64,000 nt of DNA from Oceanospirillum sediminis (GTDB lineage Bacteria > Pseudomonadota > Gammaproteobacteria > Pseudomonadales > Halomonadaceae): assembly GCF_014164585.1 (NCBI RefSeq), contig NZ_JACJFM010000001.1, positions 303,490 to 367,489 of the forward strand. Reading direction: 5' to 3'. Shown here piece after piece: positions 1-9,313 of the stretch. The position numbers and the translations under genes were made by a program. Below the pieces are notes generated by a model. The model had not been told where the DNA came from, ran no database searches, and was given only the letters and a program-made list of their open reading frames with translations. Positions within the stretch are counted from its first letter, which is position 1. Each line of letters begins with the position of its first letter.

Positions 1-1902
1 CAGATACCATTCCGACAATAAGCGCACCTGTTTCTCTGTATAACCACGTTGCTTCATACGTGCAACGAAGTCTTCATGCTTACTCTGCTCCTGTGAAGAA
101 GCCTTAGCATTAAAGGAAATAACTGGCAGCAACTCTTCTGTATTAGCGAACATTTTATGTTCAATCACGGTTTTCAGTTTTTCATAGCTCAGCCAGGATG
201 GATTTTGCCCATTATTCTGGGCTCTGGCTCTGAGAACAAAATTCACCACCTCATTACGGAAATCTTTAGGGTTACTGATGCCTGCGGGTTTTTCTATCTT
301 TTCAAGCTCTTCATTCAGAGACTGACGATCAAAGAGCTCGCCTGTTTCGGGGTCCCTGAACTCCTGATCCTGAATCCAGAAATCAGCATAAGTGACATAA
401 CGATCAAAGATGTTCTGACCATATTCGCTATAGGATTCCAGATAGGCGGTCTGAATCTCTTTACCAATAAAGTCCACATACCTTGGTGCCAGCCATTCTT
501 TAATAAAGCGCAGATAACGCTCTCTGATATCAGCCGCGTACTGCTCCTGTTCAATCTGTTTTTCCAGTACATAAAGCAGATGCACCGGATTAGCAGCAAT
601 TTCAACCGCATCAAAGTTGAAAACTTTAGACAGAATTTTAAAGGCAAAACGGGTCGACAGGCCTTCCATACCTTCATCGACACCAGCGCTATCCCTGTAT
701 TCCTGGATCGATTTGGCTTTAGGGTCGGTATCTTTCAGGTTTTCACCATCATAGACCCGCATTTTTGAGTAGATACTGGAATTTTCCGGCTCTTTCTGGC
801 GAGAAAGCACCGAGAACTGAGCCAGCATTTTCAGAGTATCAGGCGCACAATGAGCATTAGCCAGAGAGCTGTTCTCCAGCAATTTCTCATAGATTCGGAC
901 CTCTTCCGACACCCGCAGACAGTAAGGCACTTTGACAATATAAACACGATCCAGGAAGGCCTCGTTGTTTTTATTGTTTTTGAATGTCGTCCATTCTGAC
1001 TCATTGGAGTGTGCCAGAATAACGCCCTGATAAGGGATAGCAGACATACCCTCTGTACTGTTGTAGTTACCTTCCTGAGTCGCAGTCAACAGCGGGTGCA
1101 GCACCTTAATAGGTGCTTTAAACATCTCAACAAACTCCATCAGGCCCTGATTTGCCCGACACAGACCACCCGAGAAGCTGTAAGCATCCGGATCATTCTG
1201 TGCAAACTCTTCCAGCATACGGATATCCACTTTACCCACCAGGGCACTGATATCCTGATTGTTATCGTCGCCGGGCTCTGTTTTCGCTACTGCGATCTGA
1301 TCCAGACGCGATGGATATAGTTTCACGACACGGAATTTTGAAATATCACCGCCGAATTCTTTCAGACGCTTGACCGCCCAGGGCGACATAATGGTACTTA
1401 TATATCGTCTGGGAATACCATATTCCTGCTCAAGAATTTCTGCATCCTCTTCCGGATCAAACAATCCAAGAGGCGACTCAAATACAGGAGAACCTTTAAT
1501 CGCATAAAAAGGTACTCTCTCCATCAGTGCTTTAAGGCGTTCTGCCAGAGACGATTTACCACCACCAACCGGGCCTAACAGATAGAGAATCTGTTTACTT
1601 TCCTCAAGTCCCTGAGCAGAGTGGCGGAAATAGGATACGATCTGTTCAATAGCTTCTTCCATTCCATGGAATTCGGAAAACGCCGGGTAACGACGTATTA
1701 CTTTGTTAGAAAAAATTCGACTTAAACGCGGGTCTTTTGCGGTATCAATGACTTCTGGTTCACCTATTGCCTTCAACATACGCTCTGCGGCGGAGGCATA
1801 GGCCATTGAATCATTTTTACAGATGTCCAGATACTCCTGCAGGCTGTACTCTTCCTGCTGAACCCGATCAAAACGGTTTTGTACATGACTGAAGATGCTC
1901 AT
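1..1902 (-). CDS. prkA: PrkA/YeaG-type serine protein kinase (3' end outside window)
   Basis: Cytoplasmic serine/threonine protein kinase with an AAA-type N-terminal module; in enterobacteria (YeaG) it acts with YeaH and SpoVR-like proteins in starvation responses. The frame is open for 634 codons from the ATG at 1902 to the window edge. The family is about 640 residues, so only the last few codons are missing. A P-loop (GPVGGGKSS, residues 110-118) lies in the AAA part, and the C-terminal half is the kinase-like PrkA domain. An excellent AAGGAGG lies 7 bases before the ATG. The partners yeaH and spoVR would be expected beyond the left edge, which cannot be checked here. Family assignment is firm from motif order and length. 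Confidence 0.95.
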   Translation of the reverse strand, partial: MSIFSHVQNRFDRVQQEEYSLQEYLDICKNDSMAYASAAERMLKAIGEPEVIDTAKDPRLSRIFSNKVIRRYPAFSEFHGMEEAIEQIVSYFRHSAQGLEESKQILYLLGPVGGGKSSLAERLKALMERVPFYAIKGSPVFESPLGLFDPEEDAEILEQEYGIPRRYISTIMSPWAVKRLKEFGGDISKFRVVKLYPSRLDQIAVAKTEPGDDNNQDISALVGKVDIRMLEEFAQNDPDAYSFSGGLCRANQGLMEFVEMFKAPIKVLHPLLTATQEGNYNSTEGMSAIPYQGVILAHSNESEWTTFKNNKNNEAFLDRVYIVKVPYCLRVSEEVRIYEKLLENSSLANAHCAPDTLKMLAQFSVLSRQKEPENSSIYSKMRVYDGENLKDTDPKAKSIQEYRDSAGVDEGMEGLSTRFAFKILSKVFNFDAVEIAANPVHLLYVLEKQIEQEQYAADIRERYLRFIKEWLAPRYVDFIGKEIQTAYLESYSEYGQNIFDRYVTYADFWIQDQEFRDPETGELFDRQSLNEELEKIEKPAGISNPKDFRNEVVNFVLRARAQNNGQNPSWLSYEKLKTVIEHKMFANTEELLPVISFNAKASSQEQSKHEDFVARMKQRGYTEKQVRLLSEWYL

Positions 1903-2167
1903 AATATGGCCTCCTTACAATACAGCCGTGACAGCGGGAGTTGTAACTATGTACTGCGGTACCAAAAACTCTCAGGTCACATTTACAGCATAGACGAAGT
2001 ACAGAGCTGTCAATAAAACATTACGTTCTGAGTACAAAATTAGATGAATAAAAAACTCAGCTTTTTAGTCAGGATAATGGAAAGTCTTTTAAATCAGCAG
2101 GTAACAATTCAGTCCGTACCATCATAAAAATTAACTGTCATAAAAATAAACCGGGAGGCCCTCTACC

Positions 2168-2530
2168 ATGGCCCTGTTTATCACCACCGTAATACTGAGT
2201 CTGGTGATAGTGATCATCAGTCTCTGGCTGGCCAGCTTTCGCCATGCGCCTAAATTTCACCATGACCGTCAGGACTATATCGCTCTGCTGCAGGCGGTTC
2301 TGAGCGGGCAGGCCGATTATGATCAGTGGAGTAGTATTATTCATCTTCCGGTTCGTCATGACCCGGAGCTGGAAACACTCCGACAGGCCTGTGTTTCGAT
2401 TGAAGCCGAATACTACAAAGGGCACCCTGTCCAGCTGGGAAAACCCGGTGGCATGTTTACCCGGGAAGGTCTGAAGCAACTGGAGCTGATTCTAAGACAG
2501 CTACAATCAGATAGTTCGTTTCAGGCCTGA
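2168..2530 (+). CDS. small membrane-anchored protein of unknown function
   Basis: A 120-residue protein that I do not recognise. Residues 3-24 form one strongly hydrophobic segment, followed by a soluble, charged region of about 95 residues with a helical look at the C-terminus. This predicts a single-pass inner-membrane protein with a cytoplasmic or periplasmic tail. A GGGAGG Shine-Dalgarno sequence lies upstream of the ATG. The gene is divergent from prkA and separated from it by 265 bases, so the two could share a control region. The copy of TCATAAAAAT at 2122 and again at 2138 is the only repeated motif noticed there. No enzymatic motif is visible. Confidence 0.75.
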   Translation: MALFITTVILSLVIVIISLWLASFRHAPKFHHDRQDYIALLQAVLSGQADYDQWSSIIHLPVRHDPELETLRQACVSIEAEYYKGHPVQLGKPGGMFTREGLKQLELILRQLQSDSSFQA

Positions 2531-2675
2531 TCGTCTCAAGCCTCAATCAAATGAGAATAATTCACAAATAAGTCCTTTACGCTGACGCCTTAAACCGTAC
2601 AATAGGCCGCCTTGAAAACCTTCATTCAGAATACTTTGTGACTCGTCGGCCTGAAACAGGCTGCAAGGTGATATC

Positions 2676-3443
2676 ATGAATACCGCAATCCGTGTCAATC
2701 ATCTGCCAAATAACTGCCTGAGTCACGATCACGAGTATCACCAGCTGGTAATAGGGCTGAGTGGCAGAGCCGAATTTGAGATAGAAGGCAGCTGTGGTCA
2801 GGTCAGTCCGGTTAAAGGCTGCCTGGTGCCCTCTGAGCATACCCACTTTTATGAAGGTATTGGCAGCAATACCCACCTGATTATCGATTTGCCCAGACAA
2901 CATCCGTTACTGGAAGGCAGAATGACAGCGCTGAATCGCCTGTTTGACTCTCCGGGTTATTTCAATATTGATAACAACCTGAAGCTGTTCCTGTCTTTTA
3001 TGCTGAAAGAAATAGATGCATTTGGTAACGATCCATCAACTTCTGACTTTCTGAGCTTTGCCCTGATGCATCGCCTGCACGAACGTATTTTTCGTCAATT
3101 GCCACCTCTTCAGCCAACGGATCGACTGACACTGAACATAGACAGGATCAATCATTACATAAGACAGAATATGTCGGATAAAATTACTGTCGCCCAACTG
3201 GCCAGAATCGCCTGTATCAGCGAAAGTCGTTTTCACCTGCTGTTCAGGGAGACCATCGGACTGACCCCTCATCAGTATCTGATTCAGGCTCGCCTGAAAG
3301 AAGCTTATCATCTGCTGTATAACTCATCTGTCAGTGTCAACGATATCGCAGCTCAGACAGGCTTCACCAGCCAGAGCGCCCTGACGAATGCGTTTAAGAA
3401 ATACTATCAGACAACTCCCGGACAAATTCGCCGACAGCACTAA
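2676..3443 (+). CDS. AraC-family transcriptional regulator
   Basis: DNA-binding transcription factor of 255 residues. The N-terminal part (about 15-95) is cupin-like: a His-rich stretch with HDHEYHQL is followed by beta-strand-like sequence, the usual effector-sensing module. The C-terminal 100 residues carry the paired AraC helix-turn-helix: KITVAQLARIACISESRFHLLF and then a second unit ending FTSQSALTNAFKKYY. Length is normal for the family. AAGG precedes the ATG by about 7 bases. No target operon is adjacent in the same orientation, so effector and regulon are unknown. A 438-base gene-free stretch follows. Confidence 0.9.
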   Translation: MNTAIRVNHLPNNCLSHDHEYHQLVIGLSGRAEFEIEGSCGQVSPVKGCLVPSEHTHFYEGIGSNTHLIIDLPRQHPLLEGRMTALNRLFDSPGYFNIDNNLKLFLSFMLKEIDAFGNDPSTSDFLSFALMHRLHERIFRQLPPLQPTDRLTLNIDRINHYIRQNMSDKITVAQLARIACISESRFHLLFRETIGLTPHQYLIQARLKEAYHLLYNSSVSVNDIAAQTGFTSQSALTNAFKKYYQTTPGQIRRQH

Positions 3444-3881
3444 GCCTCGACTCGCTCTCTCCTGAAAAACAGAGCTTTTTGCAAGAAGAGCCGGACGCGA
3501 ATTTATAAAGTGCCGTTCTGCATCGATTGTCGCAATACAGCAACCCCTGCACTTTCGAATGCTCTGCTCAGATATGAAGGTTCAATCAACACATTGATCA
3601 CACAGATACGATGAGACCAAAGCAATTCAGCCAGCTTTACAGCCTGCTATAAAGCGGTCAAAAGAGTGCTGAATTTGTTAAGCAGATCACAACACTCCCG
3701 TTCATTTAAAGCCATGACAATCTCATGGCTTTTTTTGTGACTTAAAAACTCATAACCTTAACTGAAAGCCTGCCTTAATCCAGGTTACAATTTATCAGAG
3801 TTATAGTTTGTCCGGTCAGCATAATGGACATACTTTGCTCCGCCGGGACAGAATTCTGCAACTGATTAACTGGATGTATTC
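3444..3881. other. gene-free stretch holding an orphan terminator
   Basis: Stretch of 438 bases between the AraC gene and the HDOD gene. The only clear structure is the factor-independent terminator near 3707-3737, some 265 bases past the AraC stop. A 61-codon frame at 3808-3993 overlaps the HDOD start out of frame and looks spurious. No strong sigma-70 promoter was recognised, so an independent small transcript ending at the terminator is possible but unproven. Confidence 0.5.
3707..3737 (+). terminator. intrinsic terminator
   Basis: The arms AAAGCCATGA and TCATGGCTTT form a stem with a five-base loop, directly followed by a run of seven T on the plus strand. It could end read-through from the AraC gene or an unannotated small RNA. 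Confidence 0.75.
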
Positions 3882-5600
3882 ATGGCCGCGACATCAAAAG
3901 CTCAAGCAAACAGTCAGCCGAAAGGACTTGCCGGATGGCGTCAGCAACTGCTTCAGGTATCTTTACCTGCTCAGGCAAGAACAGGCAAACTGATAACCCA
4001 GGCATTGCAAAAGCCCGACTGTTCATTGAGCGATCTGGAAAAAATTATCGGCGAAGATCCAGTGTTATCTTTCCAGATACTGTCTCATGCCAATAAGATG
4101 AACCCCAGTAAGGATAACGATGTTCTTTCTTTATCCCATGGTATGTCGTTAATGGGAATGGATAAGCTGCGTCTCATACTAAAAAATGTTAAGTATATTC
4201 AGTTTTCCCCGGAAAAAGTGGCGCATAATGCCTTCCTGCAAGCTCTGAGTACCAGCCTGCATGCAGCCAGTCTCGCTCATGGCTGGGCCGAAAAGAAGAT
4301 ACCGGGCAGCGGTGAAGCCAGCTACTGGACCTCTCTCAGGCTAAGCTCTGTTTACTGGTACCTATCTCTTGCTTCTCCCAAAACTTATCATGCGATAGAA
4401 CAACGTGTTCAACAGGGAGAAAGTCGTTCACATGCTGAAAAAGATATTATGGGGTGCACCACTCAGCAACTGACCCAGGCGATGCTGCCTTACTGGAGAC
4501 TGAGTGAATTTACGGCCCAGAATCTGAAACAGCTGTTGTCGCCTTCACCCCGTATGCTGGGTAAGCTGAGCCACTGCGCCTGGACAGAGACCGTTGCGCC
4601 GGAGATACCCAGAGCACAGGGCCTGTTTATGCAAACCCCGGGCTATGGTGCAATACTGGCTCACTGGCTGGCCATGAATGCCTCTGTCAGCTGGTACAGT
4701 CAACAAACCGGACGTACGATTCGCATGGTTTCAGCCTATCTGCATCAGCCATTAGAAGAAGTGATTACCGCACTGCATATTGATGCTGTCAAGTTCAGCC
4801 GGGCCCATCCATTACCTGGTGTACTGGCTCCGGCCACCCGATTATTACATCCTCCATTACCGAGACGATCAGCATTAAATGTTCCGGGCCGGCCAACAGC
4901 CCCTGCAAAACAGGCAAAGTCAGCTGTTGAAGCCAGACAGGCGAGAGTACGCAAAGATCTGTCATCGGACACTCGAAAGAAAGCTGAGCTTAAACCTGTC
5001 AGAGCTGCGTCAGCAGAACAGAAGGTAAGAAAGGATAAAAGACCACCTCTGCCTCTGAGCGAGGTACAGACGGCTCTGTTCAAACTGTTTTATCTGCAAA
5101 CGGTTAAACAGCAACAGGTCTTTTCTATTCACCAGTTGATGGACGGAGCCAGTCAGGTGCTGCACTTTGATCTGGGGCTGACCCGGTGTATTCTGTTTAT
5201 GAAATCCCGCAGCCAAAAAGGGGCTATCAAGGGGGTGTATGCTAAGGGCTTTACCGATAATTCACCGTTTGCCACTATGGAGCTGCTGGCAGACGCCGAT
5301 CACTTACTGGGCAAGCTGTTAAGCAAACCATCCGCACTCTGGGTTCAACCCGACAAAGCAGCAAAATACGCCAAAGAGATTCCGGCGCCTTTCTGGGATG
5401 CCCTGGAACACCCCGATGAATTCATGCTGGCAACGATCAGTATTCGAGGGGTGCCATCCGGAATTCTTTATGCCGATAGCCGGGATGGAGATAAAGAACT
5501 AACGCCATCCTCTTATGGTACCTTCAGAAGCCTGTCTCAGGCCGTTAATCATGGTCTGGGTACTCTGGCCAGTAAAAAAGAGAGAGAACAGAAGAAATAA
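3882..5600 (+). CDS. HDOD-domain signalling protein with C-terminal GAF-like region
   Basis: A 572-residue cytoplasmic protein. Residues about 15-220 match an HDOD module (QALQKPDCSLSDLEKIIGEDPVLS and the SLSHGMSLMGMDKLR stretch are typical), a catalytically silent relative of HD phosphohydrolases common in bacterial signalling. A central linker (about 310-390) is rich in Ala, Lys, Pro and Arg and probably disordered. Residues 390-560 look like a GAF-type sensory fold ending in the SGILYADSRDG segment typical of GAF domains. The Shine-Dalgarno sequence before the ATG is weak. No partner is adjacent. The family is associated with c-di-GMP and motility networks, but the function of this member is unknown. 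Confidence 0.8.
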   Translation: MAATSKAQANSQPKGLAGWRQQLLQVSLPAQARTGKLITQALQKPDCSLSDLEKIIGEDPVLSFQILSHANKMNPSKDNDVLSLSHGMSLMGMDKLRLILKNVKYIQFSPEKVAHNAFLQALSTSLHAASLAHGWAEKKIPGSGEASYWTSLRLSSVYWYLSLASPKTYHAIEQRVQQGESRSHAEKDIMGCTTQQLTQAMLPYWRLSEFTAQNLKQLLSPSPRMLGKLSHCAWTETVAPEIPRAQGLFMQTPGYGAILAHWLAMNASVSWYSQQTGRTIRMVSAYLHQPLEEVITALHIDAVKFSRAHPLPGVLAPATRLLHPPLPRRSALNVPGRPTAPAKQAKSAVEARQARVRKDLSSDTRKKAELKPVRAASAEQKVRKDKRPPLPLSEVQTALFKLFYLQTVKQQQVFSIHQLMDGASQVLHFDLGLTRCILFMKSRSQKGAIKGVYAKGFTDNSPFATMELLADADHLLGKLLSKPSALWVQPDKAAKYAKEIPAPFWDALEHPDEFMLATISIRGVPSGILYADSRDGDKELTPSSYGTFRSLSQAVNHGLGTLASKKEREQKK

Positions 5601-5672
5601 CATGGGCAGAACAGGCTGCAGGCCGCGTCTCATATTCCGCCGCCTGCAGATTAAAGCATCAACACAAGCCGT

Positions 5673-6344
5673 CTACTGATAGGCTTTTCGATGCATAACC
5701 AGCTGTATTTCATGTAAAGATGGGGATAGTATCTGCCGCTCAAGATCTAATCGGACCTTACCCAGATCCCAGTATCCGGTACTGCCTTCTCTGAGAGCCT
5801 GTATCACAGAAAAAGGCAAGGCCCTCCCGGTCAGAGGTAATGACAGACTGTTACCAAAACGAGCCAGCTCATTGATGGCATGCTGCTGCTCAAAAGCTCC
5901 CAGCCGTAAAGATAAGCGCATTTCATCAATACCAACAACGGAACCGGATGCCGTGTAACGAATGGCATGCTGTTTCTGAGAACCAAAATAGCGCACAGGA
6001 CTCATACAAGCCAGTCTGCCCGGCATAATAGCCTGATAGGATGATGCCCCCAGATGCAGATGCTTCATAAAGTGGCACTCATCCGGCAGCAAGGAACTGC
6101 CAGTGATGCCTGCAGCCTTTTCCTTTCCATCAAGCACAAACCAGATTGCAGTCATGATGGTTGTCAGAACAATAAGAATAATCGTAATGGTCTGACGTAG
6201 AGATAATATAGACATAGCCCATTCTGATTTATCAGAATGCATCTCACGATCAGGCTCAAAAGATGCAGACCGGGAATAACAGTCTGATGAACCCTGTCCA
6301 TGTTTTTTACTCTGAAGCAGAGCAATCATAAACCACTGCCTCAT
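5673..6344 (-). CDS. single-pass membrane protein of unknown function
   Basis: A 223-residue protein that I do not recognise. About 45 polar residues precede one transmembrane segment (roughly 47-68, rich in Ile, Leu and Thr). The remaining 150 residues are soluble and contain three cysteines, several serines and repeated Leu/Arg pairs, but no known catalytic motif. An AAGGAA sequence a few bases upstream supports the ATG at 6344. The gene lies 3' of the histidine kinase on the same strand with a 138-base gap, so it might be read from the same region, but no operon is evident. Confidence 0.7.
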   Translation of the reverse strand: MRQWFMIALLQSKKHGQGSSDCYSRSASFEPDREMHSDKSEWAMSILSLRQTITIILIVLTTIMTAIWFVLDGKEKAAGITGSSLLPDECHFMKHLHLGASSYQAIMPGRLACMSPVRYFGSQKQHAIRYTASGSVVGIDEMRLSLRLGAFEQQHAINELARFGNSLSLPLTGRALPFSVIQALREGSTGYWDLGKVRLDLERQILSPSLHEIQLVMHRKAYQ

Positions 6345-6482
6345 GACGTTCCTTGCCTCAATACACTATGAAAGGAGATTCAGATAACCATACTCCCTAC
6401 CAATTGTCTAATGCTTTGGTATGAGCTGATCAGAAATACATTACTATAACAATAGCTAACTATTTAATAACGAACCAAAAGT

Positions 6483-7325
6483 TTAAACCGGAGGACGCTG
6501 GATATTTTTTTCAGCAGCTAAAGGGAAGGCTATCCTGAAACAGGCTCCGGAAGTTTCCGGGATATACTCAATACAGCCATGCAGCCGGTTTTCAACCAGA
6601 TCTTTTACAATACATAGCCCCAGACCAGTTCCACCATGCCCTTTTCGGGTCGTAAAATAAGGCTCAAAAATCCTGCTGTAAATATCCGGGTGAATGCCTT
6701 TGCCATTATCACGGTATATCAGAACCAGAGTGTCTCCCTCAACCCGGCTTTCTATCGATATTTTGCCCTGAGCTGGCGATGGATGATGTTCATCAAAACC
6801 GTGCCGGATACTATTCATCACCAGATTACTGATAATCTGAGTTAAAGCACCAGCATCACTGGTAATTTGTAAATCCTCAGGACAGTCTACGTGTACAGAG
6901 CTGACAAAACGTTTCGTTTCGTGACGCAGACTGCTGACGACATCCTGAAGCAGTTCAACCAGAGAAAAAACACTGATTTCAACCACAGCCTGATTTGCTG
7001 CCAGCGCTTTAAAGCTCTGAATCAGCCGGGTTGCACGTCGCAAGTTTTTATCCAGCAACAAAGTGACTTCTTCACAATTATCAAGGAAGTCTGTCAGGTT
7101 CTGCTCTGTCAGTTCTCCTCTGGCAAAAATATCCTGTAGCTCAGACAGCTCACTTCTCAGAAAGCTCAGGCTGGTTACACTCACTCCCAGAGGGGTGTTT
7201 ATTTCATGAGTAACTCCTGGCACCATACTTCCGATAGAAGCCAGAGCTTCCTGCTCCATTAGCTGGCGATGTAATGACTCGGTTTCCTGTTCAACAACGC
7301 CGTCAGCCCCTTGATCTTCTGCCAT
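6483..7325 (-). CDS. sensor histidine kinase without a sensory domain
   Basis: Cytoplasmic two-component kinase of 280 residues. After a short helical lead, the H-box VTHEINTPLG places the phosphorylated His at residue 40. The N-box NLVMNSIRHG is near 168-177, and the G-boxes DNGKGI and GGTGLGL follow: a complete HisKA/HATPase pair. There is no transmembrane segment or PAS/GAF input domain, so the signal must come from a partner protein or from its coiled N-terminus. It lies 41 bases after the REC/HD-GYP regulator with its own GAGG ribosome site, strongly suggesting a cognate pair in one operon. Confidence 0.92.
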   Translation of the reverse strand: MAEDQGADGVVEQETESLHRQLMEQEALASIGSMVPGVTHEINTPLGVSVTSLSFLRSELSELQDIFARGELTEQNLTDFLDNCEEVTLLLDKNLRRATRLIQSFKALAANQAVVEISVFSLVELLQDVVSSLRHETKRFVSSVHVDCPEDLQITSDAGALTQIISNLVMNSIRHGFDEHHPSPAQGKISIESRVEGDTLVLIYRDNGKGIHPDIYSRIFEPYFTTRKGHGGTGLGLCIVKDLVENRLHGCIEYIPETSGACFRIAFPLAAEKNIQRPPV

Positions 7326-7366
7326 CAGAGATACCTCTATCGAAGTGTGTCATCAGCCTGATTCAG

Positions 7367-8911
7367 CTACTCATTATTATCAGAGGACATAATTGCAGTC
7401 ACCTGATCCTGATTTGCTATCAGTATTTCGATCAGAACAGGATCAAAACGCTGCCCTGACAACCCTCGAACCTGTTCAAGAGCTTCCTGCACAGAAACAC
7501 CCTTGCGATCAGGCCTATCACGACATAAAGCATCCAGGGTGTCAGCAATAGCCGTAATACGCCCGGCAATATGTATGTCATTGCCCTGAATTCCTTCAGG
7601 GTACCCCTTACCATCCCAGTTTTCATGGTGTTGTTGTGCAATAATTGACGCCAGTTGCATAACCTGGTCATCCGACTGTACCAGCAACGCAGCTCCGGCC
7701 TCCGCATGCTGCTGCATCTGCTGTCGCTCACTCTCAGAATAGGCCCCCTGATGCAGCAGAATACTATCAGCCAGTACAACATTACCTGCATCATGTAAAG
7801 GAGCGGCCATACGTATCAGCTCGACCTCAAATGCATTCAGCCCGGATTCAGCTGCCAGCATAGCTGACAGATCGCCCACCTTTCTCACATGATCCACAGG
7901 ATTAACTGAACGCGTATTAATCGCTCCGGATAAAAGATGCAGCAGGCTTTTCTGAGACTGACGGGATTTTTCTGCTAATAACAGGCCATCATAAACATTA
8001 GCAACATTATCAGCATACATCTCCAGTAACTGACGATCCGCCAATGGAATTTCCCGTTCAGCCCGGACATATAACAGGCTTTCACTGCCTCTGGCAGTCT
8101 GGTAGAAACCGATAAAGTAACCCTCACCATAATGGCCACGGCGCATCTCCATCGCCTCGCCAAAAGCGGCCGCAATTCTCGGATCAACCACAGAAAAATC
8201 ATCGTCCAGCAGCTCATTAAGCTCACCGGTAGCGGCCATCACTTTGAAACTATTATTACCGGTATCTGAAAAAGTACTTAGCGAATGACAAAAGACTGCA
8301 TCCCCCTGCAAACCCAGAAGATTCAGAATTTGTTCCAGAATTGCAGAGGCAAACTGCTTCATGGAGTCCGGATCATGAACGCTGTTAATTGCCTGAATGA
8401 CACGACTCAGGCCACCCCGGCTCTCATTAATCATACTGATGTCGCGGTAAGAACGCAGAGCAGAATAAAACAGCGTCACCAGTTTAGTTTTTGTCAGCTC
8501 AGTTTTATCTTTGTAATCATTGATATCATAATTCCGGATGACATCATCCTCAGGAGCCTGCCCTGGCTGACCAGTCCTGAGCACAATACGGGTCACATTG
8601 TTATGCAATTCCTGTCTGATATAACGAGCGACCTCCAGCCCGGCATCATCCTCTTCCATCACAACATCAAGCAGAACCAGAGCCACATCATCCTCTTCGG
8701 CAATCATATCCTTTGCTTCACGGCCACTGTATGCACTGAGGAAACGAACAGGCCGTTCGTCAAAGCTGAATCCGGACATAACCATCCGTGTCACCTGATG
8801 TACGGCAGGATCATCATCAACAATCATCACTTTCCATGGTTTATCTGTAACAACGACATCCCTGCTATTACTGGCCTGATCATCCTCAGCAAACAGAAAT
8901 CCTTCACTCAT
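7367..8911 (-). CDS. response regulator with REC, DUF3369 and HD-GYP domains
   Basis: Two-component regulator of about 514 residues. The REC domain carries the acidic cluster VDDD and the phospho-acceptor Asp in VLLDVVM (about residue 82). The middle region matches the DUF3369 module often found between REC and HD-GYP. The C-terminal HD-GYP domain, which in active members hydrolyses c-di-GMP, has HHENWDGKGYP intact, but the usual HDIGK reads HDAGN. Two ATGs compete: 8917 lies only two bases from AGGAG, while 8911 has optimal spacing and is chosen here. The kinase gene follows at 41 bases. The predicted role is a phospho-controlled c-di-GMP phosphodiesterase, with activity uncertain because of the altered motif. 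Confidence 0.9.
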   Translation of the reverse strand: MSEGFLFAEDDQASNSRDVVVTDKPWKVMIVDDDPAVHQVTRMVMSGFSFDERPVRFLSAYSGREAKDMIAEEDDVALVLLDVVMEEDDAGLEVARYIRQELHNNVTRIVLRTGQPGQAPEDDVIRNYDINDYKDKTELTKTKLVTLFYSALRSYRDISMINESRGGLSRVIQAINSVHDPDSMKQFASAILEQILNLLGLQGDAVFCHSLSTFSDTGNNSFKVMAATGELNELLDDDFSVVDPRIAAAFGEAMEMRRGHYGEGYFIGFYQTARGSESLLYVRAEREIPLADRQLLEMYADNVANVYDGLLLAEKSRQSQKSLLHLLSGAINTRSVNPVDHVRKVGDLSAMLAAESGLNAFEVELIRMAAPLHDAGNVVLADSILLHQGAYSESERQQMQQHAEAGAALLVQSDDQVMQLASIIAQQHHENWDGKGYPEGIQGNDIHIAGRITAIADTLDALCRDRPDRKGVSVQEALEQVRGLSGQRFDPVLIEILIANQDQVTAIMSSDNNE

Positions 8912-8917
8912 CCTCAT

Positions 8918-9313
8918 GTCTCCTAAAGCTATTCAGTAACCCGGACCTGCCGAAAATATTAAGACATGCCCGGAATAGCAGCCACACAACATTAAAGATA
9001 GACCTGATTCCGGCAAAGGGTAAAAGGTCTTTAGCGGTTACCGGAAATAAACATCAGATCAAGAACGTCGGGCAGTCACTCACAGACAAACCCAAAATTT
9101 CATATAAGCATAATTACAATGAAAAATCAGGTGATCAGGTAAAGATTGGTCGTCGCAGCCTTCGGCAGTCACTCTTCTGAATTCAGAATCAGGCAGAGAT
9201 TTCAGGACAACAGACAAATTTGTTAAGAGATGGAAAGAAAATCATGCTTCGGAGCCGTTTTCTGTACACTCCGTGCAATATTCATCGGAAGTGTACAGAA
9301 CAGAGAAATATTA
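8918..9313. other. gene-free stretch with inverted repeat
   Basis: About 395 bases upstream of the regulator and downstream of the DUF2220-like gene. It holds an 11-base inverted repeat at 9260-9300, described separately, and an 11-base direct repeat GGCAGTCACTC at 9071 and 9164. No convincing open frame is present; a 68-codon frame at 9220 runs into the neighbouring gene on the other strand. Confidence 0.5.
9260..9300. repeat. long inverted repeat (hairpin)
   Basis: TTCTGTACACT at 9260 is matched by its exact complement AGTGTACAGAA at 9290-9300, and an inner CCG/CGG pair extends the stem with one bulged base and a 12-base loop. Neither side has a strong T run. It lies 14 bases beyond the stop of the DUF2220-like gene. 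It may be a weak terminator, an mRNA 3' stabiliser or a protein-binding dyad. Confidence 0.7.
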
